Origin: an uncultured Acetatifactor sp.
GTDB lineage: Bacteria; Bacillota; Clostridia; Lachnospirales; Lachnospiraceae
Length of the DNA stretch: 64,000 nucleotides
NCBI GenBank assembly: GCA_910578215.1
Contig: CAJTPH010000001.1
Span: 88,311 to 152,310 of the forward strand
Direction: 5' to 3'
Positions 9,114 to 16,715 of this stretch are shown here, piece after piece (the stretch's first letter is position 1; the number at the start of each line of letters is the position of its first letter). A program made the position numbers and the translations under genes. The notes beneath the pieces were generated by a model. That model was not told the DNA's origin. It was given only the letters and a program-made list of their open reading frames with translations, and did no database searches.

Positions 9114-9746
9114 TTAAATCCCCCTAATTTGTTCGATATTTCCAGATTGTATCGCCTTAATATTCTGAGAAATTTTTTCCTCTGACCAATCCCACCATTT
9201 CAATTTAAGTAATTCTGTAACGGTTTCATCATTAAAACGTTTTCTGATAGGCTTTGCTGGTACTCCACCCACAACAGTATAAGGCGGTACATCTTTCGTG
9301 ACAACAGCACGAGTACCTATAATTGCACCATCGCCAATCATAACACCTGCCAAAATGACTGCTTCATAGCCAATCCATACATCATTGCCGACAATAATAT
9401 CTCCTTTGTTATCCCACGCCTCCGTAACATTTGTTTTCTCAAGTTCCCACTCATCAAAAAATAAAGGAAACGGATATGTGGACAGAGAAGCCAATGTATG
9501 ATTTGCGCTATTGAAAAGAAATTTTGCACCGCAAGCAATCGAACAAAACTTTCCTATAAAGAGTTTGTCGTGGTTAATGGGATAGTGATAAAGAACATTG
9601 TTCTTTTCAAAACCTGTAGGATCATTCACAAAGTCGTTATACATGGTATAATCTCCTACGGTAATGCTTGAATCGGTAATTGCATTTTTTAAGTAAATAG
9701 TCTGCAAATCACCTGGCCGTGGATATAAAATTTTAGAGTTCGCCAT
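9114..9746 (-). CDS. CatB/Vat-type xenobiotic O-acetyltransferase
   Basis: The 210-residue product has the left-handed beta-helix of hexapeptide acetyltransferases (IGKFCSIACGAKF, then IIVGNDVWIGYEAVI and MIGDGAIIGTRAVV) and the end PPYTVVGGVPAKPIRKRF. N-S-A-N-H83 matches the catalytic histidine region of the XAT family. Family members acetylate streptogramin A or chloramphenicol with acetyl-CoA; the substrate here is unproven. The gene is clearly more AT-rich than its neighbours and stands alone with its own AGGAGG site, which suggests horizontal acquisition. Resistance is possible but not shown by sequence alone. Confidence 0.82.
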   Translation of the reverse strand: MANSKILYPRPGDLQTIYLKNAITDSSITVGDYTMYNDFVNDPTGFEKNNVLYHYPINHDKLFIGKFCSIACGAKFLFNSANHTLASLSTYPFPLFFDEWELEKTNVTEAWDNKGDIIVGNDVWIGYEAVILAGVMIGDGAIIGTRAVVTKDVPPYTVVGGVPAKPIRKRFNDETVTELLKLKWWDWSEEKISQNIKAIQSGNIEQIRGI

Positions 9747-9840
9747 TTTTGTAATCCTCCTGTTGAAAATACTATATTATAATTGTACGCATCGGCAAAG
9801 CTATTCTCAACACACCAAACAATGCAGAAACAATCAGTGG

Positions 9841-9867
9841 AAAAAGAGCTGCTTTTTCAGCAGCTCT
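9841..9867 (-). terminator. Minus-strand terminator downstream of the 10050-11129 gene
   Basis: AGAGCTGCT (9845-9853) pairs with AGCAGCTCT (9859-9867), and on the minus strand the stem is followed by a U-run. The rest of the 300-bp gap 9747-10049 shows no gene. Confidence 0.65.
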
Positions 9868-10049
9868 CCATAATCATTTCTTATATATTATTTTCCTTAT
9901 GGCATATACCGAAAGACATTATTCCTCCGCAAGCTCCTCAATCGAAACACTAAATTCTGCTATTTAACCCTGCAGCAGCGCGGAACGCCCTATGATAAGG
10001 ATAGCTTCAATCGGATTGTTTCACTTGCGTTTGCTATTGTTCACCCATA

Positions 10050-11129
10050 TTATAATTTCTCAAGACAAGCCCGGATTTCGGCGCATACGGCGCGGTCGTT
10101 CTCAAAAATCTTCGCAAACAGGCGCTTCAGCGTTTCCTGTGTTTCCTTTTGTAAGATCAGGGAAGCGGACTGTTCGGTGATATCATATCCGGTCTTGGGT
10201 CCCACACCAAGCGCCGCCCATATCTGCCATCCGATACCATGTGTTTCATCCTTGCCTTCCGTGACATACCGATCCGAAATAACCTCGCTCAGCCGGCTAT
10301 GTATTTCTTTATTTGTGCAGATATCGCTAAGCAGGTTTTCGGCTCCGCCGAAGCTTTCCGCCGCATGCCATCGTGCTTCAATCGGCACACCGTTGATGCC
10401 GCACATCATGCCGGCAGTGTCCATGGCGTTTTCCGGCGTCACATGATCCAGAGCATCCATAATCACTTTTTCAAGCGCATCATGCTCCTCATAGGACAGG
10501 GCAGATACGATGCGTTCCAGAAGCTCCTTGTAGGACATATCAGGCGCAGTGTTGCCTGTAATTACAATGGCATCGCGCATCACGGAATGCCAGTTGTCGG
10601 ACAAGGCATGAAGCTGTGAATCCAAGCCATATACAGTATCCGCCTCATAGCCCACTGCAAGAATCCATTCCGTTTCGTTTTCCAACCGCAGCAGGGTCGG
10701 GAAACCGTTATCCACAGAGCTTTTTATTGCGGAAAGCACTTCCTCCCGTGGGCTTGCACCGTTAAAGCGCAGATAGGAAAATCCCGCAAACCGCGCCAGT
10801 GTATTTACAAAACCGTCATCCCAGCGCCAGCCTTTGGAAAATCCCGGCAGGGAATGGGGGTCCACGGTGTCGTCACTTGGATAATCGAAACCGAACGCCA
10901 GTGTCGATGCTGTCAAAAGACAATGATATACAGAGCCCTGATGGTTTTCCAGCGGATGCTCGCCGCAGGGGCTGCAGTGGACGCAATAGCGGCGGTTAGG
11001 CACACACCAATATGGCATTTCTTCCGTATATCCGCGCGCAATGACCAACGCAGATGCAAGTGCCGCAGTAAAGTTGTCCGATTCCGCATTAACCGGAAAA
11101 GGTACCTGATGTTCTAAGATTTTTTTCAT
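10050..11129 (-). CDS. Hypothetical protein, papain-fold (BtrH/C39-like) N-terminal half
   Basis: I do not recognise this 359-residue protein with certainty. The N-terminal ~190 residues resemble C39-peptidase-like and BtrH-like proteins: FTAALASALVIARGY, a cysteine-rich stretch (CVPNRRYCVHCSPCGEHP), and FPTLLRLENETEWILAVGYE followed by VYGLDSQ, which looks like the usual 'hWvlavGYd...D' strand pair. The C-terminal half is helical and acidic with no assigned fold. No signal peptide or membrane segment is seen. The start has no strong ribosome site. A 13-bp-stem class terminator follows at 9841-9867. An activity cannot be assigned. Confidence 0.6.
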   Translation of the reverse strand: MKKILEHQVPFPVNAESDNFTAALASALVIARGYTEEMPYWCVPNRRYCVHCSPCGEHPLENHQGSVYHCLLTASTLAFGFDYPSDDTVDPHSLPGFSKGWRWDDGFVNTLARFAGFSYLRFNGASPREEVLSAIKSSVDNGFPTLLRLENETEWILAVGYEADTVYGLDSQLHALSDNWHSVMRDAIVITGNTAPDMSYKELLERIVSALSYEEHDALEKVIMDALDHVTPENAMDTAGMMCGINGVPIEARWHAAESFGGAENLLSDICTNKEIHSRLSEVISDRYVTEGKDETHGIGWQIWAALGVGPKTGYDITEQSASLILQKETQETLKRLFAKIFENDRAVCAEIRACLEKL

Positions 11130-11342
11130 GTCGCTGTGACCATAGCCTGTAAAGACTCCCTTTCATTAATATCTGTTTAACCTGTTATTCTGTCCGGACA
11201 ATGATAGTATACCACAGGCTGAAACGTACTGTACAGCCCTTTTGCCGCTTTAACAGGGTCCTTTCAAGAAGTTCCTTAAAAATGTATCACCGCTATAGAC
11301 GCATATTTTACATCTCCGTCTTCAGGCGCTGTAAAATTTTAC

Positions 11343-11369
11343 ATTTAAGGATTATTTAAGATTTGCCTG
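11343..11369 (+). repeat. attL core repeat
   Basis: ATTTAAGGATTATTTAA (11343-11359) is followed by gATTTgCCTG; the same string with two changes is at 20550-20576. It directly abuts a perfect 14-bp palindrome, TGTAAAATTTTACA (11330-11343). The core resembles a response-regulator box (TTTAAGG and TTTAAGA 11 bp apart). Confidence 0.75.
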
Positions 11370-11466
11370 TATTGCTGACTTCTTCCCTTCCAGGGCCTTT
11401 CAAGGAATCCAGTGTTTATGCGGGTTTCCGCACTTTTCGACTTTTATTTGTATCCCGTCTTATTTT

Positions 11467-11492
11467 CTACTAGTGACACTACTAGTGACACT
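11467..11492 (+). repeat. Left integrase arm-like tandem TAGTGAC repeat
   Basis: Two TAGTGAC units 12 bp apart. The 26-bp block matches 20480-20505 near the other end at 22 of 26 positions, in the same orientation. Paired direct repeats just inside both ends are typical arm-type binding sites of tyrosine integrases. The stop codon of the 11482 gene lies in this repeat. Confidence 0.5.
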
Positions 11493-11856
11493 TTTCATCG
11501 TTACGCCCACCAGAATTATAATTGCCCATATCCCCCGCCCCCTTCCCTGAAAGCATTCCATCCAGAATGGCAAGGGTGAACTTCCTGTATGCATAGAAGC
11601 TGTTCCGGCAACAGGGCATCACTTCCGCTTCCCCAAGCTCCCACCTTATTTCCATGTCATGAAGTGACTTCCCGTCCACGATAGAAGCCGTAAGCCACTC
11701 CGCTATGTATGGGTCTGCCTGCCGGGCCGCCGCCCGTACCAGCTCCCCATGCTTCCCCGCCCTGCATTCCTTTAGCAGCGCTTTGGCCCTATCCCTCGTC
11801 AGCCCGTATCCTGAATAGCTTTCATGAATGCCATATCCTTCACGCCTTCTCCGCAT
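11482..11856 (-). CDS. Small phage-type protein of unknown function
   Basis: The 124-residue protein is last in the capsid operon. ATG 11856 has a GGGGGTGG site; upstream in-frame ATGs do not. Residues 20-105 are helical, with RAKALLKECRAGKHGELV, YIAEWLTASIVDGKS and near the end CCRNSFYAYRKFTLAILD. The last segment resembles C-terminal parts of ArpU/RinA-like small phage regulators, but the match is too weak to name it. A late-gene regulator or a minor structural role would both suit the position. Its stop lies in the left arm repeat. Confidence 0.6.
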   Translation of the reverse strand: MRRRREGYGIHESYSGYGLTRDRAKALLKECRAGKHGELVRAAARQADPYIAEWLTASIVDGKSLHDMEIRWELGEAEVMPCCRNSFYAYRKFTLAILDGMLSGKGAGDMGNYNSGGRNDEKCH

Positions 11857-11931
11857 ACTTTCCACCCCCTGTATATGGAAATGCCCCAGGCAATCCTCCA
11901 TGGAAAGCCCGGGGCACTTGTAAGTTGTTTA

Positions 11932-12768
11932 TTATGCCTTTGCCTGGTAGTATATCGCCGTCTTCTTGTTATCCAGCACAAATGCATCATAGCAGATGCG
12001 CCCCTCTACCAAAGAGCCGCTTATCCCAGGCGGGTCCTCGTGGACTTTGTAATCTTCCAGCTTTGTGGGTGCCACAGTGGCGCACGGATGGGCTATCATA
12101 AAGCCAAAGTCATCCGGAAGCCTCGTTGCCGGAACCTTGATGACCATTGCCCCATCCAGGTTGGAAATAACCCCCTTAAGCCTTAAGTCATTGCCAATGT
12201 CGGTCTCCATGGTGATGTCCTTACACTGCTTCATCAGAACATACACATCAGGGGTGACTACAATGATACGGCCTGCCTCCGGCGCCTCCGCATTGTCCAA
12301 GGCATTGTTCCCGGCAATGATCTCCGTGTATATATTCTCCTTGGTAAGCACCACAGCATCCGGCTTATGTCCTGCCCCTTCGCACATCACACCATAAACA
12401 TAGCTGTCCACCTCCGGAATGACCACCTGTCTCTGCTGCCTGGCCAGGGCGGATGCCGCCGCAAGCTGCTGTGCCGTCTCGTCCGTGTCCAGCTTGTCGA
12501 TGGCGAACGTGAAGGAACGGTCTTTCTTAAGGGTGAACTCCTCCGTGGTCGCGTCCAGATCTTTAACCGTGCCATACCTGCTGCCTGTAAAGCCGGATGC
12601 AGGGTTACGGTTATAGTCGGCCATCTCGCTTGTGCCCACCTTATACACCTTCACCGTGTGCGCCCCTGTCCAGTCAAAATCATCATTGGTAAGCAGGGAC
12701 TTCTTGCTTTCTGTGCTAAATAGTTCATCCGTGTACGGAAGAAACTTTGTTGTTAAATTGATTGCCAT
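11932..12768 (-). CDS. Phage major capsid protein (HK97-fold type)
   Basis: The 278-residue product has the pattern of small siphophage capsid proteins of Firmicutes: an N-terminal MAINLTTKFLPYTDELFS, an E-loop-like stretch (TSEMADYNRNPASGF to LKKDRSFTFAIDKLDTDET), a helical spine (ETAQQLAAASALARQQRQVV), EVDSYVYGVMCE, then VVTPDVYVLMKQ, MVIKVPATRLP and a final CYDAFVLDNKKTAIYYQ. The preceding scaffold gene (16-bp gap) is the usual phage partner. Finding these two without portal, protease or terminase is unusual. The protein would form, or modify, a procapsid. Assignment rests on motif pattern and context. Confidence 0.8.
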   Translation of the reverse strand: MAINLTTKFLPYTDELFSTESKKSLLTNDDFDWTGAHTVKVYKVGTSEMADYNRNPASGFTGSRYGTVKDLDATTEEFTLKKDRSFTFAIDKLDTDETAQQLAAASALARQQRQVVIPEVDSYVYGVMCEGAGHKPDAVVLTKENIYTEIIAGNNALDNAEAPEAGRIIVVTPDVYVLMKQCKDITMETDIGNDLRLKGVISNLDGAMVIKVPATRLPDDFGFMIAHPCATVAPTKLEDYKVHEDPPGISGSLVEGRICYDAFVLDNKKTAIYYQAKA

Positions 12769-12783
12769 AAATACTAATCTCCT

Positions 12784-13230
12784 TTACAGATTCATGGCCT
12801 GCCGAATCAAATCTGTACCTGCCCGCCGCGGCTCCGACTTGTCCGTGAACTTCGGGGCGCTTGCCGCTGCCTTCTTCCTCGCTTCCATCTCCAGCCTTTC
12901 AGCTTCAGATGGCGTGCGCTCTTTTATCAGGCCGTCAATGATATCTAAGGCCTTGTCAAATTCTTTCTCACTGTTACAATTCAGCGCTTCCAGAATACTT
13001 TCCGGGTATCCCCTGTCAATCAGCTTCTGGCGGCTGTTCAAACGGAACTCGCGCTGTGCAAGCTCCTGCTCCTTCTCACCCAGTTCTCTTGATGCCTTCT
13101 CCCGGTCTTCTGCAAGCCGTTTCTGTACAATGGCATTTACCTGATCCTGATTAAAAGTCTTCTGTCCCCCTGTCTGCTCAGCCGGGGTTGCTATCTGGTC
13201 TGCGTTCTGGTTGGTGTTCTGTAAGTCCAT
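12784..13230 (-). CDS. Phage capsid scaffolding protein (DUF4355-like)
   Basis: The protein (148 residues) has a disordered Gln/Asn-rich start, a long coiled coil (QVNAIVQKRLAEDREKASRE to QREFRLNSRQKLIDRGYPES), the segment ILEALNCNSEKEFDKALDII, and a basic C-terminus (PKFTDKSEPRRAGTDLIRQA). This is the DUF4355 layout of phage scaffolds encoded just before the major capsid gene. ATG 13230 is used because GGGAGG lies upstream and the longer frame has no site. It is the first gene of the capsid operon, with its own promoter at 13401-13429. Confidence 0.8.
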   Translation of the reverse strand: MDLQNTNQNADQIATPAEQTGGQKTFNQDQVNAIVQKRLAEDREKASRELGEKEQELAQREFRLNSRQKLIDRGYPESILEALNCNSEKEFDKALDIIDGLIKERTPSEAERLEMEARKKAAASAPKFTDKSEPRRAGTDLIRQAMNL

Positions 13231-13400
13231 GTCTCGTTTTTCCTCCCTGTTTTTACGCCTTGGTAGGCTGTTCTCCGGCAAACAAAAAGGCGCAGGAAAA
13301 TTCTACTCGTTTTAGAGTAAAACCTTCCCACGCCTTCATATGGCTTCCGTCCGGCACATCCGCCGTCCGGGGTACTCCTATATTCTGTTTGCCTGATTCT

Positions 13401-13429
13401 ATTATAGCAGACTATGGGGAGCAGCGCAA
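13401..13429 (-). promoter_or_regulatory. Promoter of the scaffold-capsid operon
   Basis: On the minus strand TTGCGC (13429-13424), a 17-bp spacer and TATAAT (13406-13401) form a promoter 170 bp ahead of the scaffold gene. Just upstream are tandem 10-bp repeats (GTTACGTTTT and GTTACATTTT, about 13440-13460) that could bind an activator. Confidence 0.55.
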
Positions 13430-13587
13430 CGTTTTTTGTGTTACGTTTTGTTACATTTTATGCGCGCGTTATCGTGTCCACTAATTCAGTTTTGCCCGGA
13501 AAATCAATGTTTTTCCACTTGCGCCTATACCGTATCATTAGACCTTTTTTTGTTCGGCTTTTTGCGTCTTTTCAGCTTTCTTTTTTG

Positions 13588-13734
13588 GTGTACATTTCTG
13601 TACATTTTTGCATTTTTCCCTCATGCGTGTATCGTGTAAAGAAACTCCTTTTTAGTTTGCATTTTTATGCATTTTCCTCGCGCATATACCGTGTTACATA
13701 ATTCTTTTTTGTGCGCACTTCTGCGCATTTTCCC
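13588..13734 (-). repeat. Three degenerate tandem repeats, 56-58 bp period
   Basis: Units near 13711-13734, 13655-13679 and 13588-13620 share, on the minus strand, a GGGAAAATG-like start, then AAATGYRYA-type short inverted repeats and an A-rich tail. The first two encode related basic peptides (KCAEVRTKKNYVTRY and KCIKMQTKKEFLYTIHA) in different frames, because the period is not a multiple of three. The rest of 13231-13664 shows no gene other than the capsid-operon promoter. Confidence 0.5.
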
Positions 13735-13802
13735 TTGTACTCTGCCGCCCATGCGTCCCAGGTTTTGCCTAAATCAACGGCATGTCTGCACTTGCTGTAC
13801 AT
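13665..13802 (-). CDS. Possible 45-residue basic protein
   Basis: An ORF beginning MYSKCRHAVDLGKTWDAWA and ending in the tandem-repeat region. The ribosome site (GGGG three nt before ATG) is too close to be convincing, and it overlaps the end of the 13774 gene in another frame. It may be a decaying gene that expanded by unit duplication. Confidence 0.3.
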   Translation of the reverse strand: MYSKCRHAVDLGKTWDAWAAEYKGKCAEVRTKKNYVTRYMREENA

Positions 13803-13959
13803 TTTCCCCTGGAATCTCCAAGTCCATATAGGCACGTTTGAACCGCCCATTTCCGCACCTTTCTATCACCTTGCAGGACCTGACTACCGGTTTAAGCAGC
13901 TCCGCCACTGCCCGGAGTTCATGCTTCTCCTGGTAACTTACTTTTATTCTTGCTGCCAT
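13774..13959 (-). CDS. Small conserved mobile-element protein (61 aa)
   Basis: MAARIKVSYQEKHELRAVAE opens a 61-residue protein with the helix LRAVAELLKPVVRSCK and the strands RFKRAYMDLEI. Similar short proteins are common in phages and conjugative elements of Firmicutes, with no known function (general recollection, not a search). A GGAAAGGAAG site precedes the ATG, which supports expression. Confidence 0.55.
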   Translation of the reverse strand: MAARIKVSYQEKHELRAVAELLKPVVRSCKVIERCGNGRFKRAYMDLEIPGENVQQVQTCR

Positions 13960-14027
13960 TGCTTCTTCCTTTCCGGCGCCATGCCTCCCGGTTCCGGGAC
14001 TTCCCTTCCCCGGGGTGGCACCTATGC

Positions 14028-14231
14028 TTAATTATTCACTGTCTTTTTGCCCATAACCACCTTGTCTATGCACACAAGCACCTTTCCCATGAAGATCTTC
14101 ACTAAATCCGGCGCATGTTCCATTGTTTCCTGCTTCCAGGTTTCATAATCTGCCCTGTCCAGCGTGCGGCACCTCACGGCCATTTCCGCAATCATGGGCA
14201 GGCATTCCACAAACAAATCATACTCTGTCAT
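14028..14231 (-). CDS. Small hypothetical protein (67 aa)
   Basis: This acidic-to-neutral helical protein (MTEYDLFVECLPMIAEMAV ... MGKKTVNN) starts in an ATGA overlap with the stop of the peptidase gene upstream. It is therefore translated as a coupled pair and could be its partner. No domain is recognised. Confidence 0.55.
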   Translation of the reverse strand: MTEYDLFVECLPMIAEMAVRCRTLDRADYETWKQETMEHAPDLVKIFMGKVLVCIDKVVMGKKTVNN

Positions 14232-14539
14232 GCCGCACCGCCTTTCTGCATTACGTCCAGTGCCGCTAGCAGCATCTTAGCCGCCCGGTCTGCCTGTTCC
14301 TCGTATTCCTTATGCTTATCACTTTTAATGGTATCACCTTTATCATAGTGCAGGAATGAATGCGCCAACTCATGGGCCAGGTTGTAGTTGAAATCCTCGA
14401 TGGTTCCCAGTCTGTCGTTTAGGCCGATGCGGTTTCCTTTTATCCTGGCATAGCTGACCTGTAGCGGGACGAATTTCACAGTTATGCCATTCTCTACTGC
14501 CAAATGTACCAGATTTTGTAATATTTTTCCTGAATCCAT
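14228..14539 (-). CDS. ImmA/IrrE family metallopeptidase (short)
   Basis: The 103-residue protein holds the zinc-protease motif H-E-L-A-H in NLAHELAHSFLHYDKGD, followed by a downstream acidic helix (EYEEQADRAAKMLLAAL), as in ImmA/IrrE (DUF955) proteins. In ICEBs1 such a protease cleaves the element's repressor to allow induction. Its position here suggests the same job against the 17502 repressor, though it is encoded late in the early operon rather than next to the repressor (inference). AAGGAAGG precedes ATG 14539. It lacks any HTH domain of its own. Confidence 0.78.
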   Translation of the reverse strand: MDSGKILQNLVHLAVENGITVKFVPLQVSYARIKGNRIGLNDRLGTIEDFNYNLAHELAHSFLHYDKGDTIKSDKHKEYEEQADRAAKMLLAALDVMQKGGAA

Positions 14540-14644
14540 AAATTTTCCTTCCTTTCTGCCGGGAGCCGTGGTACTATGTATTCGTGAGTTGTAGCTTTTC
14601 CGGCTATGCCTGCCCCTCGATAGTTGGCGCTATCTGGGGGCATT

Positions 14645-14848
14645 TTAATTTGTGCTGACATTCCCAGTGATGCACAGGAAATGACTGTTACCATTACTGC
14701 TGACGCATCCGTCCAAGGTCTTGTCCAAGCTGTCCAGTGATACAGATACATCCGCCAAGGAGCTGCTGATACTGTCCAGGTTGTCATTGATCCGCTCCAG
14801 CGCTACCGCTATCCGGTTAAGCTGTTCTTCTTGATTTACTGTTCCCAT
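14645..14848 (-). CDS. Small coiled-coil protein (67 aa)
   Basis: MGTVNQEEQLNRIAVALERI begins a heptad-patterned protein (I/L/V every 3-4 residues through SLDSLDKTLDG) with a Cys/Asn C-terminus. An AGGAGAGGAG site sits ahead of ATG 14848. Similar small coiled-coil proteins occur in phages and integrative elements. It is the first gene downstream of the iteron cluster. Confidence 0.6.
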   Translation of the reverse strand: MGTVNQEEQLNRIAVALERINDNLDSISSSLADVSVSLDSLDKTLDGCVSSNGNSHFLCITGNVSTN

Positions 14849-14922
14849 TCTGTTCTCCTCTCCTTTCTTACCCGCTGACTGCCCCTATATACAGTGGATA
14901 AATGATACAATAAGGTGCAAAG

Positions 14923-15050
14923 CCAGTGTTTATGCGGTTTTTCTTACTGAATCACGGTGGTCTAGTAAGCTTGTCTTATTTCTTACTGAATCACGGTGGT
15001 CTAGTAAGATAAATCTAATATTTATAAGGGTTTAAGGCTTACTGGATCAC
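14923..15050. other. Iteron cluster: candidate replication origin of the element
   Basis: Two identical 30-bp copies (14940-14969 and 14979-15008, 39 bp apart) contain CTTACT...AGTAAG ends and a central ATCACGGTGG. An AT-rich stretch (15009-15030) and a partial third copy (CTTACTGGATCAC, near 15038) follow, the last overlapping the 3' end of the RepA-like gene. Iterons flanking AT-rich DNA beside a rep gene are how satellite origins such as those of SaPIs are built. A 15-mer, CCAGTGTTTATGCGG (14923-14937), recurs at 11409-11423. Confidence 0.6.
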
Positions 15051-16094
15051 TTTTTCAGTGGCTATAGAAGAAAGTCTATCAATAAGCGATATAAAAAACT
15101 TTTTGCCTGTCCCTTGTCCAGTGTTTCTATACTTTATCTGGCCATCTTTCTTTAAATCCGCCTTTGCCCTCTTTAATGTGCCTTCGCTTATTCCCATAAC
15201 CGCCGCCATTTCATCCAGCTCCGCTACTTCCTTTTCCCCATCCTTCAGGAAGTCCAAGATAAACTCCTTCGCTTCGTCCCTCTGGGGCTTCTGCCGGGTG
15301 GTATAGTCCGCTTCTGCCACAAAGTCCTTGTCCTTCTTGGATGTATTCGCCTTAAACTGTGCCACCTCATCCTCGATACAGTAAAGAATTGTGCTGCCTG
15401 TCTGCCCATAGTTGGATTTCTCATGGGACAGATACCTGATTCCGGAATCATTGGTCTCGCCTGCCATTATGACGCTCCTGGATATATCCCAGATATCCGC
15501 ACTGTCAGCGATACGCTTCCTCCCCCAGACGCCGGACTGTTTATTGGCATGTTCCACTATCAGGAATGTCGTGCCGTACTTCTCTCCATATCCTATCAGT
15601 GGTGCCAGGCAGTTCCGCATTGCGTTCCTGTCCCCCATGCGTATATCCGGCGGCACAAATGCCTGTATCGGGTCAAATATGCACAGCATAGGACGGTACT
15701 TCTCCAGGAGCTGCTCCAGCAGAAGGCTGTTGAATTTTATTTCCGGAAACCGTTCATCTGCTATATCCATTGATATGATATTGTCCAGATCGGCCCCGTT
15801 CTTCCTCAGCCTGCGCTTCAGCACGTACCTGTAGGAGTCCTCCGCAGAGAAGAACATCACTTTCCCAGGCCCGGCCAGTTCATAGTCAAACGGTATGTAG
15901 CCATCCAGGATAAACGGCCTTTTCCCACTGCTCACAGATGCCGCTAAGGCACACCATGCCGTGGTTTTCCCACTGCCGCCATCACCCGCCAAAGAGGTTA
16001 TCTGGTACCGTGGCATATAGTCTTGTATCAGCCATTCCGGATCCTTTTCCTCAACCCCTGCCATAGTTTCCATGTCAAGGCTGTGATTTTTCAC
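15039..16094 (-). CDS. RepA-like AAA ATPase/helicase (element replication protein)
   Basis: The 351-residue protein has a Walker A motif G37-D-G-G-S-G-K-T-T45, a hydrophobic Walker B strand ending in D (MLCIFDPIQAFVPPD), TTFLIVEHANKQSG, and a C-terminal winged-helix region (GISEGTLKRAKADLKKDGQI). This is the AAA_25/RepA family layout of hexameric helicases from plasmids and prophages. It probably unwinds the iteron origin at its own 3' end. The start is GTG (16094) behind a GGGAGGA site. No primase domain is present, so host or helper primase would be needed (inference). Confidence 0.8.
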   Translation of the reverse strand: MKNHSLDMETMAGVEEKDPEWLIQDYMPRYQITSLAGDGGSGKTTAWCALAASVSSGKRPFILDGYIPFDYELAGPGKVMFFSAEDSYRYVLKRRLRKNGADLDNIISMDIADERFPEIKFNSLLLEQLLEKYRPMLCIFDPIQAFVPPDIRMGDRNAMRNCLAPLIGYGEKYGTTFLIVEHANKQSGVWGRKRIADSADIWDISRSVIMAGETNDSGIRYLSHEKSNYGQTGSTILYCIEDEVAQFKANTSKKDKDFVAEADYTTRQKPQRDEAKEFILDFLKDGEKEVAELDEMAAVMGISEGTLKRAKADLKKDGQIKYRNTGQGTGKKFFISLIDRLSSIATEKVIQ

Positions 16095-16135
16095 TGGACG
16101 GGATCCTCCCTTGTCGCATACTGCGGAATATTTCT

Positions 16136-16498
16136 TTATTTCAGCGTCTGCAATAAGTTCAATAGCTCTCTGTCGTTCTTCTGGTGTAAGTCCTTCATTA
16201 TTTCCTGCCTCCGTTTTACCTCACCTTCTTTCAATTTCTTTTTCCATTCCTTTTCACATTCTTTCAGATACCATTTACTGACTTCCTTCACCTGCTGCCG
16301 ATAACTCCACTTATATCCAGCAATAGCAGCAGTGTAATAATCCCTTGTTTTTGAACATCCGGTATTCTCCAGCGCCTTGATCGCTGTGTCCCGGAATCCT
16401 GGGAAACTAATCTCATAGCCATAGATTCTCAGGAAGAAAGCCTTGTCCAGTTTCATGCCTGGCTGGATGCTCTGTAGCAGTTCCTCACGGCTTGCCAT
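16136..16498 (-). CDS. Hypothetical helical protein in the early operon (120 aa)
   Basis: Residues 1-60 contain MKLDKAFFLRIYGYEISFPGF, and the C-terminal half is highly charged and coiled coil-like (KEVSKWYLKECEKEWKKKLK to the end). It overlaps the HTH gene upstream by 14 nt, implying coupled translation. It directly precedes the replication ATPase gene, so a replication or loader role is possible, but nothing in the sequence proves one. Confidence 0.55.
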   Translation of the reverse strand: MASREELLQSIQPGMKLDKAFFLRIYGYEISFPGFRDTAIKALENTGCSKTRDYYTAAIAGYKWSYRQQVKEVSKWYLKECEKEWKKKLKEGEVKRRQEIMKDLHQKNDRELLNLLQTLK

Positions 16499-16715
16499 GG
16501 CTCTGATCTTTCAATCGGTCATAGTCAATCACATCCTCCGGAGCTATGCCAAGAACCTGGCACACTTTCCCGAATCTATCCATCTTCACCAGGTACCCGC
16601 GCCGCATCCTGTAGACTATGTTGACGCTCACCCCGGCCTTGTCCGCAATCTCCCGCGGAGACAGGCAGGAAGCGGTCATCGCCGCTATTATCTGGTTCAC
16701 CTTCGCACATACCAT
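16485..16715 (-). CDS. Small HTH (XRE/Cro-like) DNA-binding protein
   Basis: The 76-residue protein starts MVCAKVNQIIAAMTASCLSP and contains a helix-turn-helix (PREIADKAGVSVNIVYRMRRG) followed by KVCQVLGIAPEDVI, as in XRE proteins. ATG 16715 is chosen for its AAGGAGAG site; the longer frame to 16751 has none. It may act as an excisionase-like or early regulator. Confidence 0.7.
   Translation of the reverse strand: MVCAKVNQIIAAMTASCLSPREIADKAGVSVNIVYRMRRGYLVKMDRFGKVCQVLGIAPEDVIDYDRLKDQSHGKP

Noticed and set aside
14940..15008. Two 30-bp direct repeats considered as a CRISPR array
   Set aside because: Only two full units with a 9-bp spacer, no cas genes; position and internal dyads fit replication iterons.
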